DNA of 64,000 nt from Cytophagales bacterium (GCA_033344775.1 JAWPMT010000004.1:1984001-2048000), one strand, 5' to 3'; positions 49,800 to 59,777 are shown, counted from the first letter of the stretch. Notes: generated by a model from the letters alone, not told the origin. Numbers and translations are program-made.

Positions 49800-51242
49800 A
49801 TGGCAAGAACTCCTTCTTATCCCATCTCCAAAAAAATCGGTTTGTTGGCCGGTCCGATCATATTCATACTGATTAATATTTCGGGCATTCATATCATTAG
49901 TGAAGAAGCAACGCAGGTAATCTCCGTCGCGGCCTGGATGGTCTCCTGGTGGATTACCGAAGCAGTAGATATTCCTGTTACGGCCTTATTGCCCATGTTT
50001 TTATTTCCTATGCTGGGCATCATGACTTTTGCTGATGTCGCCGTAAATTATGGAAGCCCGATCATCTTTCTTTTCTTCGGAGGGTTCATATTGGCATTAG
50101 CCATGGAGAAGGTCAACCTTCACAAACGCATCGCACTCAACATCATCAAGTTGACAGGTAGCAGTGCCAATGGCGTGATCCTGGGCTTCATGCTGGCCAC
50201 AGCCTTACTGAGTATGTGGATCAGCAATACAGCTACTGCTTTGGTCATACTCCCCATCGCCTTGACCATGATCGATTTCCTGATCAAAGACCGGGTCATT
50301 GATGAGAAAGGAAGCAGAAACTTCGCCCTGGCCACCATGCTGGGCATTGCTTATGCTGCCAACATCGGTGGTACGGCCACTGTGATCGGCACGCCTCCAA
50401 ATGTGGTGCTTATCGGCTTTCTGGAAAGCGAATACGGTGTTGAAATGGATTTCATCAAATGGGCAGGTATCGGCTTTCCCTTTGCGGGGGTCATGCTGTT
50501 TGTTGCCTACTTTGTGCTCACCAGATTTTATAAAAACGGACTTGGTAATCTGGGTATTTCATCAGAAGTGCTTACCTCGGAACTGGATAAATTGGGAAAA
50601 AGAAGTCAGAAAGAAAATCTTGTACTGATCTGTTTTTCCTTGACGGCTTTGCTCTGGATCTTCCGTCCCTACGTCAATGATCTGCTCAATCTTAATCTGG
50701 GCAATGCGCAAATTGCAATCATTGGTGCACTACTGACATTTACGGTCCCGGTCAGCCTTGGGAAAGGCGACTTTGCAATCAAATGGGAAGACACTCAGAA
50801 ACTGCAATGGGGCATATTGATCTTATTCGGAGGGGGTTTGGCCCTCGCAAAAGGACTTTCTCAGACAGGAATTATTGACGCCATAGGTCAATATGTGGAG
50901 CAAGAGCAATTCAGCCAGCAAACGACTTCTCCATTTTTGATCTCTGTCATGTTGTTTATGACTGAACTCATGAGTAATGTGGCGCTCGTTGCTGTATTTG
51001 CACCAATGGTTTCGGGTATCGCGCAAGGTCTTGGTATGGAGTTTCTTCACCTGGCCATCCCTATCACTTTGGCCTCAAGCTGTGCTTTCATGTTACCGAT
51101 GGCAACACCACCCAATGCCATTGTTTTTGTCAGTGGCTACATTAAGGTTTTTGAAATGGTGAAGGTCGGCATTATCCTGAATTTACTGGCCATTGTCTTA
51201 CTGGTCATCATGAGTTGGACATTGATCCCGCTGGTCTTTTAA
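49800..51242 (+). CDS. SLC13/DASS-family sodium:dicarboxylate or sulfate symporter
   Basis: 480 residues with about 11-12 membrane helices. Family motifs: WWITEAVDIPVTALLPMFLF (about 50-70), SPIIFLFFGGFILALAMEK, the SNT substrate/sodium site in LLSMWISNTATALVILPIAL, GGTATVIGTPPN, and the second pseudo-repeat LMSNVALVAVFAPM with MATPPNAIVF. The substrate (C4-dicarboxylate, citrate or sulfate) cannot be settled. It is a lone gene, convergent with the Kelch-like lipoprotein gene (4 bp between stops). Confidence 0.93.
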   Translation: MARTPSYPISKKIGLLAGPIIFILINISGIHIISEEATQVISVAAWMVSWWITEAVDIPVTALLPMFLFPMLGIMTFADVAVNYGSPIIFLFFGGFILALAMEKVNLHKRIALNIIKLTGSSANGVILGFMLATALLSMWISNTATALVILPIALTMIDFLIKDRVIDEKGSRNFALATMLGIAYAANIGGTATVIGTPPNVVLIGFLESEYGVEMDFIKWAGIGFPFAGVMLFVAYFVLTRFYKNGLGNLGISSEVLTSELDKLGKRSQKENLVLICFSLTALLWIFRPYVNDLLNLNLGNAQIAIIGALLTFTVPVSLGKGDFAIKWEDTQKLQWGILILFGGGLALAKGLSQTGIIDAIGQYVEQEQFSQQTTSPFLISVMLFMTELMSNVALVAVFAPMVSGIAQGLGMEFLHLAIPITLASSCAFMLPMATPPNAIVFVSGYIKVFEMVKVGIILNLLAIVLLVIMSWTLIPLVF

Positions 51243-51245
51243 TGA

Positions 51246-52226
51246 TCAGGGAAGATCTGCTTCCATTATACTCATCAATGCCTCATCATCCAGGGCGTGC
51301 CCATAAAGCACATAAACCTTATCATTGATCCTGGTCATGGCATTGACGGCAAGAAAGCCATCATCGTTTAGACTGGTCGTAAATTCATTGAAGAGGCCCA
51401 AACTTGGGTTATAGATTCCAAAGAAGATATTGAAATCCTGAGTAGCCGGATCACTATCTGAGGTTTGCCCGGAAACATAGATTACACCATTATTATTGAT
51501 GGTAAAGGTTCTTGATATCGGTCCCGGAAGCCGCTGTATGTTGGTAGCTCCGGTAGCCAGATTCACAATGTAAATCTCATCCTGGATATTCTCACTCTCA
51601 AACTCATCGCGCCCACCGAATATGTATAGGTGGCCATCTATGATTTCTCCTTCTGCCCAGGCCTTAGGTCCAGGCAAGGTAGCCACAATATCAAATGCCT
51701 GATCCGCTTCATTCCAGCGATAGACCTTATCCGAATTTTCAGCATTGATGTCACCCCCCCAAACGTAGATCTCATCATTGTATAGCGCGCTGCCAAAGCG
51801 TGTCAGTGATAGTCCGTGAATGACATTCGTAAGGTTTTCTGTTAAATCAATGGAATAGGTATTGAGAAAACTACCTCCGATCACGATCAATTCATTGTTT
51901 CTGATATGCAGGCGTTTCGTGATATAATCTTCCCGATCAAAATACCGAAATATCCCTGTACCGGTCGCCAAATCATAACGTATGATCTTCTCAGATAGAA
52001 ATCCGGTTTGTGGATTGGTTTCCCGATGTGCAATAAAAAGCGCATTTTCCTCGGCGGAACCAAGAAAGCCAGTGGCCTGACGCAGATTGGTTCCCTGAAT
52101 AGCCGTAATTTCTCTGAATTCAAGAAAAGCGACTTCACTCACATCATCGTCATCACTTCTGCAGCCCTGCAACCAAAGCATGCCAAAAGCCACCGCCATC
52201 AGCAGTATCATCCTGAGCAAATTCAT
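51246..52226 (-). CDS. Kelch-like beta-propeller lipoprotein
   Basis: About 326 residues from ATG 52226 (MNLLRMILL); an ATG at 52241 would add five residues. Lipobox LWLQGC followed by a poly-acidic RSDDDDVSE stretch. The rest has Kelch/Gal-oxidase propeller wording: GSALYNDEIYVWGGDINAEN, DGHLYIFGGRDEF, NNGVIYVSGQTSDSD, NDKVYVLYGHA. Surface lipoprotein; ligand unknown. It follows the outer-membrane protein gene by about 38 bp on the same strand, so it may belong with the spondin-domain gene cluster. Confidence 0.8.
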   Translation of the reverse strand: MNLLRMILLMAVAFGMLWLQGCRSDDDDVSEVAFLEFREITAIQGTNLRQATGFLGSAEENALFIAHRETNPQTGFLSEKIIRYDLATGTGIFRYFDREDYITKRLHIRNNELIVIGGSFLNTYSIDLTENLTNVIHGLSLTRFGSALYNDEIYVWGGDINAENSDKVYRWNEADQAFDIVATLPGPKAWAEGEIIDGHLYIFGGRDEFESENIQDEIYIVNLATGATNIQRLPGPISRTFTINNNGVIYVSGQTSDSDPATQDFNIFFGIYNPSLGLFNEFTTSLNDDGFLAVNAMTRINDKVYVLYGHALDDEALMSIMEADLP

Positions 52227-52264
52227 AGCAGATCCAAACATTTAGGCAAAAATCAGCAACTTTC

Positions 52265-53194
52265 TTAAAACCTCAATAAGTATGCCATGGTAAAAACATC
52301 ATCACGTGTTAGTCCATCGGGATTTGTTTTTCTATCCAACAGCTTATAACCATATAGTACTTTGAAACCCGACGAGGTACTTAAGTGATAGGTAAAACCA
52401 GCCAATACAGACAATGCAAGACCTGTGGTCCTTACCTCACCCCGATCTTCATTCGCGGCTATCTGCAATCCCCTGTCAGGTGTAATTCTATAAATGGGCA
52501 ACGCTGCCAAACTGAAGGAATAATTGATAAATCGCCAGCTTCTCTCTGTGCGAAGCATCAGGTCAATTCCTCGACGTAAACCAACGCCAGAGTCATAACT
52601 ACGAACATATTCCTGATCTCGAAACCGAATCCATTCGCCATATCGGAACTCATTATCGTTCGAAGTTAGAGCTTGCTGGTATCCAAAAGCCACCAGCCAT
52701 TTTTTTGTTAGCATCGAAAATCCGGCGATTACGTCATAACTCCCAAGGCTAGTCTGGTAATACATCGGCAGGTCTAGTCCATTGGCATTGGCATGTGTGG
52801 AATTGTTAGTGGGAATCTTTCCACCAAGGGTGAAATTTAGATCGATCTGCTCCGTACGATAGAGGTTCTGAGTCACGCTAAATGAAATATCTCCGACACT
52901 TTGCGTATTTCCCAGGGTTCCTTTCACCCATTGGTAGGGCACCTTGACCTGAAAGCCCAGCCGGTCGTTGATCCCAAAGTTAAGATCTGCCGTAACCGAA
53001 TAGATCACCGGAGATAAAGTAGACGTGCCCCGATAATAGCTAAATTCAACGCTCCGTAACTTGAAGTTAATCTGGCGGCTGAAGCTCTGGTCCGGCTTCA
53101 TCGCTCCCATCGTACAAAACCCGGCATCACTACATCCTTGCGAAAAAACATTCAAGGAAATTACCCACATAAACAAGATTAGAATTACGCGCAT
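52265..53194 (-). CDS. Outer-membrane beta-barrel protein of unknown function
   Basis: 309 residues from ATG 53194, which lies one base after the TGA of the spondin-domain gene (TGATATG); a longer reading into that gene lacks a signal peptide. Signal peptide VILILFMWVISLNVFSQ. The mature protein has alternating strands ending in aromatic residues (NFKLRSVEFSYYRGTSTLSP, GFQVKVPYQWVKGTLGNTQS, NFTLGGKIPTNNSTHANANG) and the C-terminal FTMAYLLRF, as in an outer-membrane barrel. It resembles the 'transporter'/phenol-pathway MetA-like barrels. It is cotranscribed with the spondin-domain gene. Confidence 0.75.
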   Translation of the reverse strand: MRVILILFMWVISLNVFSQGCSDAGFCTMGAMKPDQSFSRQINFKLRSVEFSYYRGTSTLSPVIYSVTADLNFGINDRLGFQVKVPYQWVKGTLGNTQSVGDISFSVTQNLYRTEQIDLNFTLGGKIPTNNSTHANANGLDLPMYYQTSLGSYDVIAGFSMLTKKWLVAFGYQQALTSNDNEFRYGEWIRFRDQEYVRSYDSGVGLRRGIDLMLRTERSWRFINYSFSLAALPIYRITPDRGLQIAANEDRGEVRTTGLALSVLAGFTYHLSTSSGFKVLYGYKLLDRKTNPDGLTRDDVFTMAYLLRF

Positions 53195-53195
53195 A

Positions 53196-53861
53196 TCAAC
53201 GGGTAGTAGGTGAAAAAGTGATCCGAAGAACTGACGTTTTCGCAGGATAAGAAAATCCATCATCAATCAACCGTACTCGTTCAAAAGCAGTGAATTCTCC
53301 TTGATTCAAATTCATTTGCCTGGCAGGTTGGTTAGGGCCTTCATATGGCTCTTCATTCAACTCTGTACCGGCATCCCAGAGGAATACTTTCCGCGTAAAG
53401 TCCCCTGAAATGGGTTCCCCATCCGGGTGAAAAAGGCTTATACCATCGTCATTGTAGGCATAGAAAGCATCGTTGGATTCGGTAAACATACTCGCCAGAT
53501 TGAATGAATCTCCGTAGGAAGCAGAAAAACTGAATGATACAGACTCTCCTGGCAGGATATCAGGAAAAACACCCGTTTCAATCACGTCTCTTCTTACCGA
53601 GAGGTTATTAAACAATGTATCATTGATGCCATCTTCGGCGAGTTCTTCCAGTCCTTGACCATATTCAAATGAAAAATTGAAAAACAAAGGATGACCTCCT
53701 CGGTGGGTCATAAATACTCCTCTGGACAGTATCACCTCCGGGGCTGCTTCTGTTCCCGACAGATTCTCGATCGTGACGGTAAATTCCGCCCGGGTATCAG
53801 GAATCCCTTCGCATCCAGCGAAGCACAACAAAACAATGATCCATATGTAGGTCTTGTGCAT
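53196..53861 (-). CDS. Spondin_N-domain lipoprotein
   Basis: 221 residues with lipobox CFAGC (Cys about 17). The body matches the bacterial spondin_N domain: FTVTIENLSGTEAAPEVILS, then GLEELAEDGI, ILPGESVSFSFSASYGDSFN, LASMFTESNDAFYAYNDDGI, FLWDAGTELNEEP and GPNQPARQ. In animals the domain is in cell-adhesion proteins; bacterial members are secreted or surface proteins of unknown role. Its stop is one base from the start of the outer-membrane barrel gene, so the two are translated together and probably act together at the surface. Confidence 0.85.
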   Translation of the reverse strand: MHKTYIWIIVLLCFAGCEGIPDTRAEFTVTIENLSGTEAAPEVILSRGVFMTHRGGHPLFFNFSFEYGQGLEELAEDGINDTLFNNLSVRRDVIETGVFPDILPGESVSFSFSASYGDSFNLASMFTESNDAFYAYNDDGISLFHPDGEPISGDFTRKVFLWDAGTELNEEPYEGPNQPARQMNLNQGEFTAFERVRLIDDGFSYPAKTSVLRITFSPTTR

Positions 53862-54053
53862 AATAAATCAACACTTCCCAAAATTTAAGTATAATTCCCT
53901 TTACCGGCAGCGAATAGTTGTCGGTTGCTTCCGTTTATCCTCAATTACCGCTTTCTTATCCATTTTTTTTCAACGGGAACTTTTTGTCAACGTTTTAGGT
54001 TTGAACATTTTCGAATGTAAACCTATTATCACTACGAAATTAAATCCCCACTT

Positions 54054-54635
54054 ATGAAAAATTTATTACTAAGCGCAGTTATCATGTGCCTTTTTGTAAG
54101 CGCATCTTATTCACAGGATTTTCCTAAAACGGACGGAAGTCCCATGGATGCTGCCTACTACCCACCAAGAGCTGCTTTCAGATATTTTGCTGAAACTGAT
54201 GCTGAAAAGAAAGCCGGAGAGCCGGTTATGCGAGTTTTGTACTCAAGACCACAGAAAAAAGGAAGAGATATCTTCGGTGGCCTGGAAAAATTCGGAACCT
54301 GGTGGAGAATCGGAGCGAATGAGGCAACTGAGTTGCTGTTGCTCAAAGATGTTACCGTGAATGGTACCAAATTGGCAGCAGGTAGATACAGCGTTCATGC
54401 AAAAATCGAGAAAGATGCCTGGGAAATCCACTTCAGTACAGAACTGGATAGCTGGGGTTCTTACAACTTCAGAAATGATCCCTCATCTACTTCTGTGGCA
54501 AGCATTTCCGTGAAAACACAAGCTACTGCTGAAACCGTTGAGTCATTAGGTATCTTCTTTGAAAAGAGTGATGCTGGTGCTGATATGGTCATCGGGTGGG
54601 ACAACACCATGGTGCGTGTACCTTTTCAGTTCTAA
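54054..54635 (+). CDS. DUF2911 family secreted protein
   Basis: 193 residues with signal peptide MKNLLLSAVIMCLFVSASYS. DUF2911 segments are clear: ITYSRPxxKGR-type motif seen as VLYSRPQKKGRDIFGGLEKF, TWWRIGANEATELLLLKDVT, GTKLAAGRYSVHAKI, and WEIHFSTELDSWGSYNFRND. The family occurs widely in Bacteroidota and has no assigned function; it is periplasmic by signal. TAGGTTTG near 53996 is a perfect -7-like box, without a good -33. A terminator follows. Confidence 0.9.
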   Translation: MKNLLLSAVIMCLFVSASYSQDFPKTDGSPMDAAYYPPRAAFRYFAETDAEKKAGEPVMRVLYSRPQKKGRDIFGGLEKFGTWWRIGANEATELLLLKDVTVNGTKLAAGRYSVHAKIEKDAWEIHFSTELDSWGSYNFRNDPSSTSVASISVKTQATAETVESLGIFFEKSDAGADMVIGWDNTMVRVPFQF

Positions 54636-54657
54636 GCAAGAACTTAACTATAGGAAT

Positions 54658-54687
54658 AAGCCTGGGCTATTACAGTCCGGGCTTTTT
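54658..54687 (+). terminator. Rho-independent terminator after the DUF2911 gene
   Basis: AAGCCTGG (54658-54665) and CCGGGCTT (54677-54684) with one mismatch in the stem, followed by TTTTT. Confidence 0.7.
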
Positions 54688-54793
54688 CATTTGAAAACCA
54701 CCAAAAAACATTTGAGGCAGCCAAATCAGTACTTTTCTATTTCTTTGCGGCTTACAGAGCTTCAATACTACCAAACAAGCCTTTTCGAAGATC

Positions 54794-55486
54794 ATGCCTG
54801 TAATAAGGATTGTACTCATTTTTATCTGGACCGGCCTCATGGTCCCCTTATCGTTAATACTTAGATTCATTTTCCTGAATCATAAAATTCCACTGATCAT
54901 GGCCCGAAATCAATGGGGCAAAGTGATCTTGTGGATCGCTGGCTTGAAGCTCTCCATTAAAGGGCAATCTGAGCTCGACTTCAGCCAACCAAGGATCTAT
55001 GTCGCCAATCATTCTTCTTACATGGATATTCCATGTCTGTTTGCCGGACTACCTGTCAATCTTTATTTCATCGCGAAAGCGGAAGTGAAGAAAATTCCTT
55101 TTGTAGGTATTTTCATGATGGCTACCAAAATGATCTTTCTGGATCGCGGTAGTCGTCAAAAGTCTATCAATAGCATGAACAGTGCAGGGGAATTAATCAA
55201 AAAAGGAAAGTCTGTCCTCGTATTCCCCGAAGGAACCAGAAGCCGTACAGGGTCGCTTCAGACTTTTAAAAAGGGAGCCTTTATGTTGGCGTATAATTCA
55301 GGCTTGTCCGTAGTTCCTGTTCACCTGGAAGGCACCAATCATGTCATGCCCAGTGACTCGTTGAGCATAAAACCGGGTAAAGTTCAAATGACCATCGGGA
55401 CGCCCATATCCAGCAGTGATTTCTCAGATGTCCAAAGTTTCATGGACAGTACCAAAGCATCGATGCTTGCGTTGAAGGAGGGTTAA
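54794..55486 (+). CDS. 1-acyl-sn-glycerol-3-phosphate acyltransferase (PlsC family)
   Basis: 230 residues with an N-terminal hydrophobic segment (about 5-30). Acyltransferase box I H73-x4-D78 (ANHSSYMDIP) and box III FPEGTRS (144-150), with IAKAEVKKIPFVGIFM as box II, are all present. It acylates lysophosphatidic acid in phospholipid synthesis at the inner membrane. Standard length and motifs; the gene stands alone. Confidence 0.94.
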   Translation: MPVIRIVLIFIWTGLMVPLSLILRFIFLNHKIPLIMARNQWGKVILWIAGLKLSIKGQSELDFSQPRIYVANHSSYMDIPCLFAGLPVNLYFIAKAEVKKIPFVGIFMMATKMIFLDRGSRQKSINSMNSAGELIKKGKSVLVFPEGTRSRTGSLQTFKKGAFMLAYNSGLSVVPVHLEGTNHVMPSDSLSIKPGKVQMTIGTPISSSDFSDVQSFMDSTKASMLALKEG

Positions 55487-55807
55487 GCTAAAATGCATCA
55501 TGCAGAAGTACTGAACGGCGATAATATTAACTCAATGATCCTTGGTGATAGAGTTAATAAGTTATTTGGTTCGTCTGTTTTGAAAAAGAATATGGCAACG
55601 CTCTGGTGAGAGATCACCCGACTAAATACAACCTTACATCTTTAAGATTAACATTCGATAATTCTCAGCAATACGATTTGACCTGTTGATCTTGGTAAGT
55701 GCTATGATTGTAATGATCCAAAGAACGATTTCGTCAAGATGTAATAGGCATTAAACCAATCAAGTAATTGATAAGAAAACGCATGAAATTAAGGAATTGA
55801 ATTGGGC
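55487..55807. other. Intergenic stretch, nothing recognised
   Basis: About 320 bp between the acyltransferase gene and the convergent T9SS-sorted protein gene. No ORF, clear hairpin or repeat stands out. Confidence 0.6.
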
Positions 55808-56191
55808 CTAATTAGCCTTGAGGAATTTTTTGGCTACGTTAACCACTCCCTGATTGTCTTTCACAATCATGAAATAATAACCGACAGCAAAGTCTTTGAC
55901 CGGGAATCGGTATTTTCCATTACCTAAATCTTCAGGAACGACAAGCATCTTTTGGCCCAACAAACTTCTGATTTCGAATTTCAATTCCTGAACATTGCTG
56001 TTCGAGATTTGAACGATCAAGAATTCCTGTGCAGGGTTTGGATAAACATCAATGCGATTCGCTTTGTCCAGGAAGTCCTGAACGATGATGTCATTCTCGT
56101 CTGGATTAGGCGTATTGTTACCCTCTTGCGCAAAGGCAAAGGTTCCTGCGAACAGGAATCCAAGTAACAATATGGACAGACGGTGTTTCAT
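55808..56191 (-). CDS. Short protein with type IX secretion C-terminal sorting domain
   Basis: 127 residues: signal peptide MKHRLSILLLGFLFAGTFAF (ending AFAQ), a short acidic spacer (NNTPNPDENDIIVQDF), then a type A T9SS sorting domain: IDVYPNPAQEFLIV, LGQKMLVV, GYYFMIVKD and a closing KKFLKAN. There is almost no passenger domain, so this is either a small cell-surface peptide or a stand-alone sorting tag. It shows that the organism has type IX secretion. Separate from its neighbours. Confidence 0.9.
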   Translation of the reverse strand: MKHRLSILLLGFLFAGTFAFAQEGNNTPNPDENDIIVQDFLDKANRIDVYPNPAQEFLIVQISNSNVQELKFEIRSLLGQKMLVVPEDLGNGKYRFPVKDFAVGYYFMIVKDNQGVVNVAKKFLKAN

Positions 56192-56349
56192 TGATTACAA
56201 AGTACGTAAAATTTTTCTCAATGTTTGATAAACATCATAAAATTTTTCGGTGAATTGAACGTTAAAAACGGTTAACATGGTTAATTGCTATAACAAATGG
56301 CAATTCAAGACGATATTACTATTTCAATAAAGTATTGATTTATAAATAG

Positions 56350-57843
56350 TTAACTCTCCACATACTGAATAGCCTCTGGCAAGTACTCAATCAGGTCTGA
56401 GGCCATCATACTTCGCATCCCCAGGTCTTGTTTTGCAAAATCTCCTGCAAGGCCATGGATATACACCGCACTCCTCAATGAATCGAAAGGATTTTTATCC
56501 TGAGCCAACAATCCACATACCAATCCAAAAAGCACATCCCCACTTCCTGCTGTGGCCATACCCGCATTACCTGTCGGATTGAAAAACACCTCTCCCTGCT
56601 CATTGCAAACCATCGAAAAGGCGCCTTTTAAAACCACATTCAATTGATACTTTTGACACAATGCTTGAAGTTTTTGCAATTTGTCGTAATCGTCACGCCA
56701 GGCACCGACCAGTCTTTTGAACTCACCCGGGTGTGGTGTCAGGATCGACCCTTTGGGTAATTTTTCGAGGAGATGTGGATTACTTGCAAGTATGTTTAAC
56801 CCATCTGCATCAAATACCATGGGCTTTTGATGGTCATGATTTGTCAGTAATTCGGTTACAGCTTGCTGAGTGGCTTCAGCCGTTCCGATCCCAGGACCAA
56901 TCCCAATGACATCCGCAATTTCCAAATAGGTAGAAGAAATGATTTCCGTTTCACCTTCATCTTCTGTAACCATGGCCTCCAACACCGTCTGTTGTAGAAT
57001 AGGTGTTCCTTTAGCAGGAGATTTCATGTATAGCAGCCCTGCCCCCGCTCGAAGACAGGATTTCGCCGCCAGGATCGCCGCACCCATTTTTCCTTTGGCT
57101 CCGGCCCAGAGTTGAACTCTACCTGCGTCTCCTTTATGCATGAAAGGTGATCGTATCGATAATTCGATATCAACTGATCCGGTAAGCTGGAAAAAAGAAG
57201 GCTGTTGTTGAATAAAATCTTCATCCAGTCCAATGTCCAGAATTTCCCAATTTCCCACATACATAGCCAATTCCGTCTGAAAGAAAGCCAATTTTGGCAC
57301 TTGAAAGCTGATGGTTCTGGTTGGGCGAATGGCCTCCGTATCATTCATAGGTTGCTCAGAAAATAGCCCAGAAGCAATATCCACAGCAACAATCTCAGCT
57401 CCGGACTGATTCAAAAAAGTCACTAGCTGGGCAGGGAACCCCGCTAACGACCGATTGAGCCCTGAGCCAAACATCGCATCGATGATGATGGTATTTTCAG
57501 AAAATTTCGGGATCTCAGAAATCTCCTCTAGCTGTTTTATAGGATACTGAACCCGCAGCTTGTTCAGCTTGAAATCCATGCTGGCCTTCTCCTCATTTCC
57601 GACAACCCATGCTTGTACCTCGTATTGCTTTTCATGAAGCAACCTCCCAATGGCCAGCCCATCTCCACCATTATTACCAGTACCACAAAAGATGGTCACG
57701 GCACAGGATTCATCGTAGTACTCGCAAAAAGAATTCACGAAAGCCAATGAAGCCCGTTCCATCAGGTCGATAGAAGAAATGGGTTCATTTTCAATGGTAT
57801 ATGCATCCGCAGCACGGATCTGTTCAGCCGTTAAGATTTTCAT
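56350..57843 (-). CDS. nnr: Bifunctional NAD(P)H-hydrate repair enzyme
   Basis: 497 residues: N-terminal NAD(P)HX epimerase (about 1-215; CGTGNNGGDGLAIGRLLHEK, IIIDAMFGSGL, IVAVDIASGL) joined to a C-terminal ADP/ATP-dependent NAD(P)HX dehydratase (about 225-490; GPGIGTAEATQQAVT, VFDADGLNIL, LTPHPGEFKRLVG, NPTGNAGMATAGSGDVLFGL). It repairs hydrated NADH/NADPH. Full length and both sites intact. It sits downstream of nuoD after a gap of about 150 bp. Confidence 0.96.
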   Translation of the reverse strand: MKILTAEQIRAADAYTIENEPISSIDLMERASLAFVNSFCEYYDESCAVTIFCGTGNNGGDGLAIGRLLHEKQYEVQAWVVGNEEKASMDFKLNKLRVQYPIKQLEEISEIPKFSENTIIIDAMFGSGLNRSLAGFPAQLVTFLNQSGAEIVAVDIASGLFSEQPMNDTEAIRPTRTISFQVPKLAFFQTELAMYVGNWEILDIGLDEDFIQQQPSFFQLTGSVDIELSIRSPFMHKGDAGRVQLWAGAKGKMGAAILAAKSCLRAGAGLLYMKSPAKGTPILQQTVLEAMVTEDEGETEIISSTYLEIADVIGIGPGIGTAEATQQAVTELLTNHDHQKPMVFDADGLNILASNPHLLEKLPKGSILTPHPGEFKRLVGAWRDDYDKLQKLQALCQKYQLNVVLKGAFSMVCNEQGEVFFNPTGNAGMATAGSGDVLFGLVCGLLAQDKNPFDSLRSAVYIHGLAGDFAKQDLGMRSMMASDLIEYLPEAIQYVES

Positions 57844-57993
57844 AGTTTTCAGATGTACAATTTACTTAAGTCTGATATGGATTTGGCATTAAAAATGCCT
57901 TAAAGGTTTCGACCGCAATACAATAGTCGGCAGAGCAAAGTCACTAAGGTCACGTAACTAAGGCAGAGTCGCGCACAAACCAGGAAAATGAAT

Positions 57994-59208
57994 TTAACGA
58001 TCCACTTCTCCCATCACCAGGTCCAATGACCCAACAATGGCGACCAGATCAGAGATCATGACATTTCGACTCAATTCAGGCAAAACGCTCAAATTGACAA
58101 AGCTACAAGCTCGGGCTTTGCAACGGAATGGTTGATCTGAGCGTCCATCCGCACGAAAAAAGAAGCCTAATTCTCCTTTCGGGTTCTCTGCACGCACATA
58201 AAAATCCTGTGCTTTCGGACGGATCTTTTTGGGCACCACAGCCCGAGGATCAAAATCCCGGGTCCGTTTGTGATCCCCTTTGAGTTGTTTCAGGCACTGT
58301 TCGATGATCTTCACCGATTCCCTACACTCCTGCATCCGCACCCAGGTTCGGTCCCAGCAATCGCCAGTAGTACCTACTTCACCCGTTCCGATCGGGATGT
58401 CGAAATCCAATTCCGGATAGACACTGTATCCATCTACACGGCGCAAATCATACTTCAGGCCACTTGCTCGCAACATGGGTCCAGTAACGCCATAATTGAT
58501 CGCCAAATCCATGGGTAGTACACCAATATTAGCGGTACGATCGATGAATATCTGATTAGAAATCAGCAAGTCCTGAAGGTTATCTAATTTGGGCTTCAGG
58601 TAGTTGATGAATTCCGTACACTTCTCTTCAAAACCTACTGGCAGGTCATAGAACAGGCCACCAACCCAAATGTAATTGTAAAGCATCCTTGCACCACAGG
58701 TCCATTCCAGCAAGCGCATCAGGTGTTCACGGTCACGCATCACCCAGAAAAAAGGTGTCATTGCACCTATATCCAACCCATAAGTACCAATGGCCACAAA
58801 GTGCGAAGCGATCCGATTGAGTTCGGCCACCAACACCCGTATGTATTCGATGCGTTTCGGGATGTCTCCTTCGATCCCTAGCATACGCTCTACTCCCATG
58901 GCATAAGCGTGCTCATTGTTCATCGCTGCCATGTAGTCCATGCGATCCACAAATGGGATCACCTGATTGTATGGCATGGATTCGGCATGCTTCTCAAAGC
59001 ACCGGTGCAAATAGCCCAGATGCGGCACGACCTCTCGTACAATCTCCCCATCCGTCACAATTTCAAGACGTAGCACACCATGCGTTGACGGGTGCTGAGG
59101 GCCCATATTGATGATCATTTCGCCTCTATTCAGGTTCTCTGCACTGTATTTCAGCGGTTCTGAGTTTTGGAGATGATCCGGGTGATATTGGTATTGTACT
59201 TCTTTCAA
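57994..59208 (-). CDS. nuoD: NADH-quinone oxidoreductase subunit D
   Basis: 404 residues, the 49-kDa-type subunit of complex I that shapes the quinone site together with Nuo[17 protein letters not shown] (N-terminal signature), [73 protein letters not shown] and the terminal LVMGEVDR are as expected. Separate from NuoC (not fused). It is the last nuo gene visible; E, F, G and the membrane subunits are not downstream here. Confidence 0.97.
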   Translation of the reverse strand: MKEVQYQYHPDHLQNSEPLKYSAENLNRGEMIINMGPQHPSTHGVLRLEIVTDGEIVREVVPHLGYLHRCFEKHAESMPYNQVIPFVDRMDYMAAMNNEHAYAMGVERMLGIEGDIPKRIEYIRVLVAELNRIASHFVAIGTYGLDIGAMTPFFWVMRDREHLMRLLEWTCGARMLYNYIWVGGLFYDLPVGFEEKCTEFINYLKPKLDNLQDLLISNQIFIDRTANIGVLPMDLAINYGVTGPMLRASGLKYDLRRVDGYSVYPELDFDIPIGTGEVGTTGDCWDRTWVRMQECRESVKIIEQCLKQLKGDHKRTRDFDPRAVVPKKIRPKAQDFYVRAENPKGELGFFFRADGRSDQPFRCKARACSFVNLSVLPELSRNVMISDLVAIVGSLDLVMGEVDR

Positions 59209-59294
59209 TCTATGTCTTTTTGGGGCTTGCCTCCGGCCGGGCTCTCCACACTAGTCAGCGCACTGCCAACGATCCCTAAGCCGAACTGCTCCTA

Positions 59295-59777
59295 TCAATA
59301 TTCCACTTTCATGCCGTGGTAGTATTCCTGTTCTTTATAATCTTTCCGTAGCGGATGCCCTTCCCAGTCATTGGGCAAAAGAATTCGCCGCAAGTCGGGA
59401 TGTCCTTCAAATCGAATGCCCAATAAATCATACGTTTCCCGTTCATGCCAATCTGCAGTCCTCCAAATATCGGAAACTGTCACTACCACCGGGTTTTCAC
59501 GCTCCAGCTGCACCACCACAGCGATGCTCATTCCTTTAGGTATTGAATTAAGGTGATAGATTACCTCCATTTGATTGGCCTCTTTTCCCAGGTCAACACC
59601 CGTCAAACAGGACAGCATATCAAAATAGCATCGGGAGTCCTGGTGCAGGAAGATCATGACCTCTTTCAGCCGATCAACTGGAACCACAAAAGCAACAGGC
59701 GTACTTTGTTCACGCTCTGTGAGAACAAGTTCTGAAATTTCGGCTTCTAGTAGTGATTTTAGTGCTTGTGGAGTCAT
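59295..59777 (-). CDS. nuoC: NADH-quinone oxidoreductase subunit C
   Basis: 160 residues, the 30-kDa-type subunit at the peripheral arm. The signature DWHERETYDLLGIRFEGHPD (about 118-137) and LRRILLPNDWEGHPLRKDY near the C-terminus are present. Its ATG is one base after the NuoB stop, so translation is coupled. A gap of 86 bp separates it from nuoD. Confidence 0.95.
   Translation of the reverse strand: MTPQALKSLLEAEISELVLTEREQSTPVAFVVPVDRLKEVMIFLHQDSRCYFDMLSCLTGVDLGKEANQMEVIYHLNSIPKGMSIAVVVQLERENPVVVTVSDIWRTADWHERETYDLLGIRFEGHPDLRRILLPNDWEGHPLRKDYKEQEYYHGMKVEY

Noticed and set aside
53996-54003. TAGGTTTG as a promoter for the DUF2911 gene
   Set aside because: Matches the -7 consensus but no TTG or TTTG is at 19-20 bp upstream; kept only as a remark.
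57882-57906. GGCATT/AATGCC hairpin between nuoD and nnr
   Set aside because: No T-run follows on the minus strand, so a terminator call is not supported.
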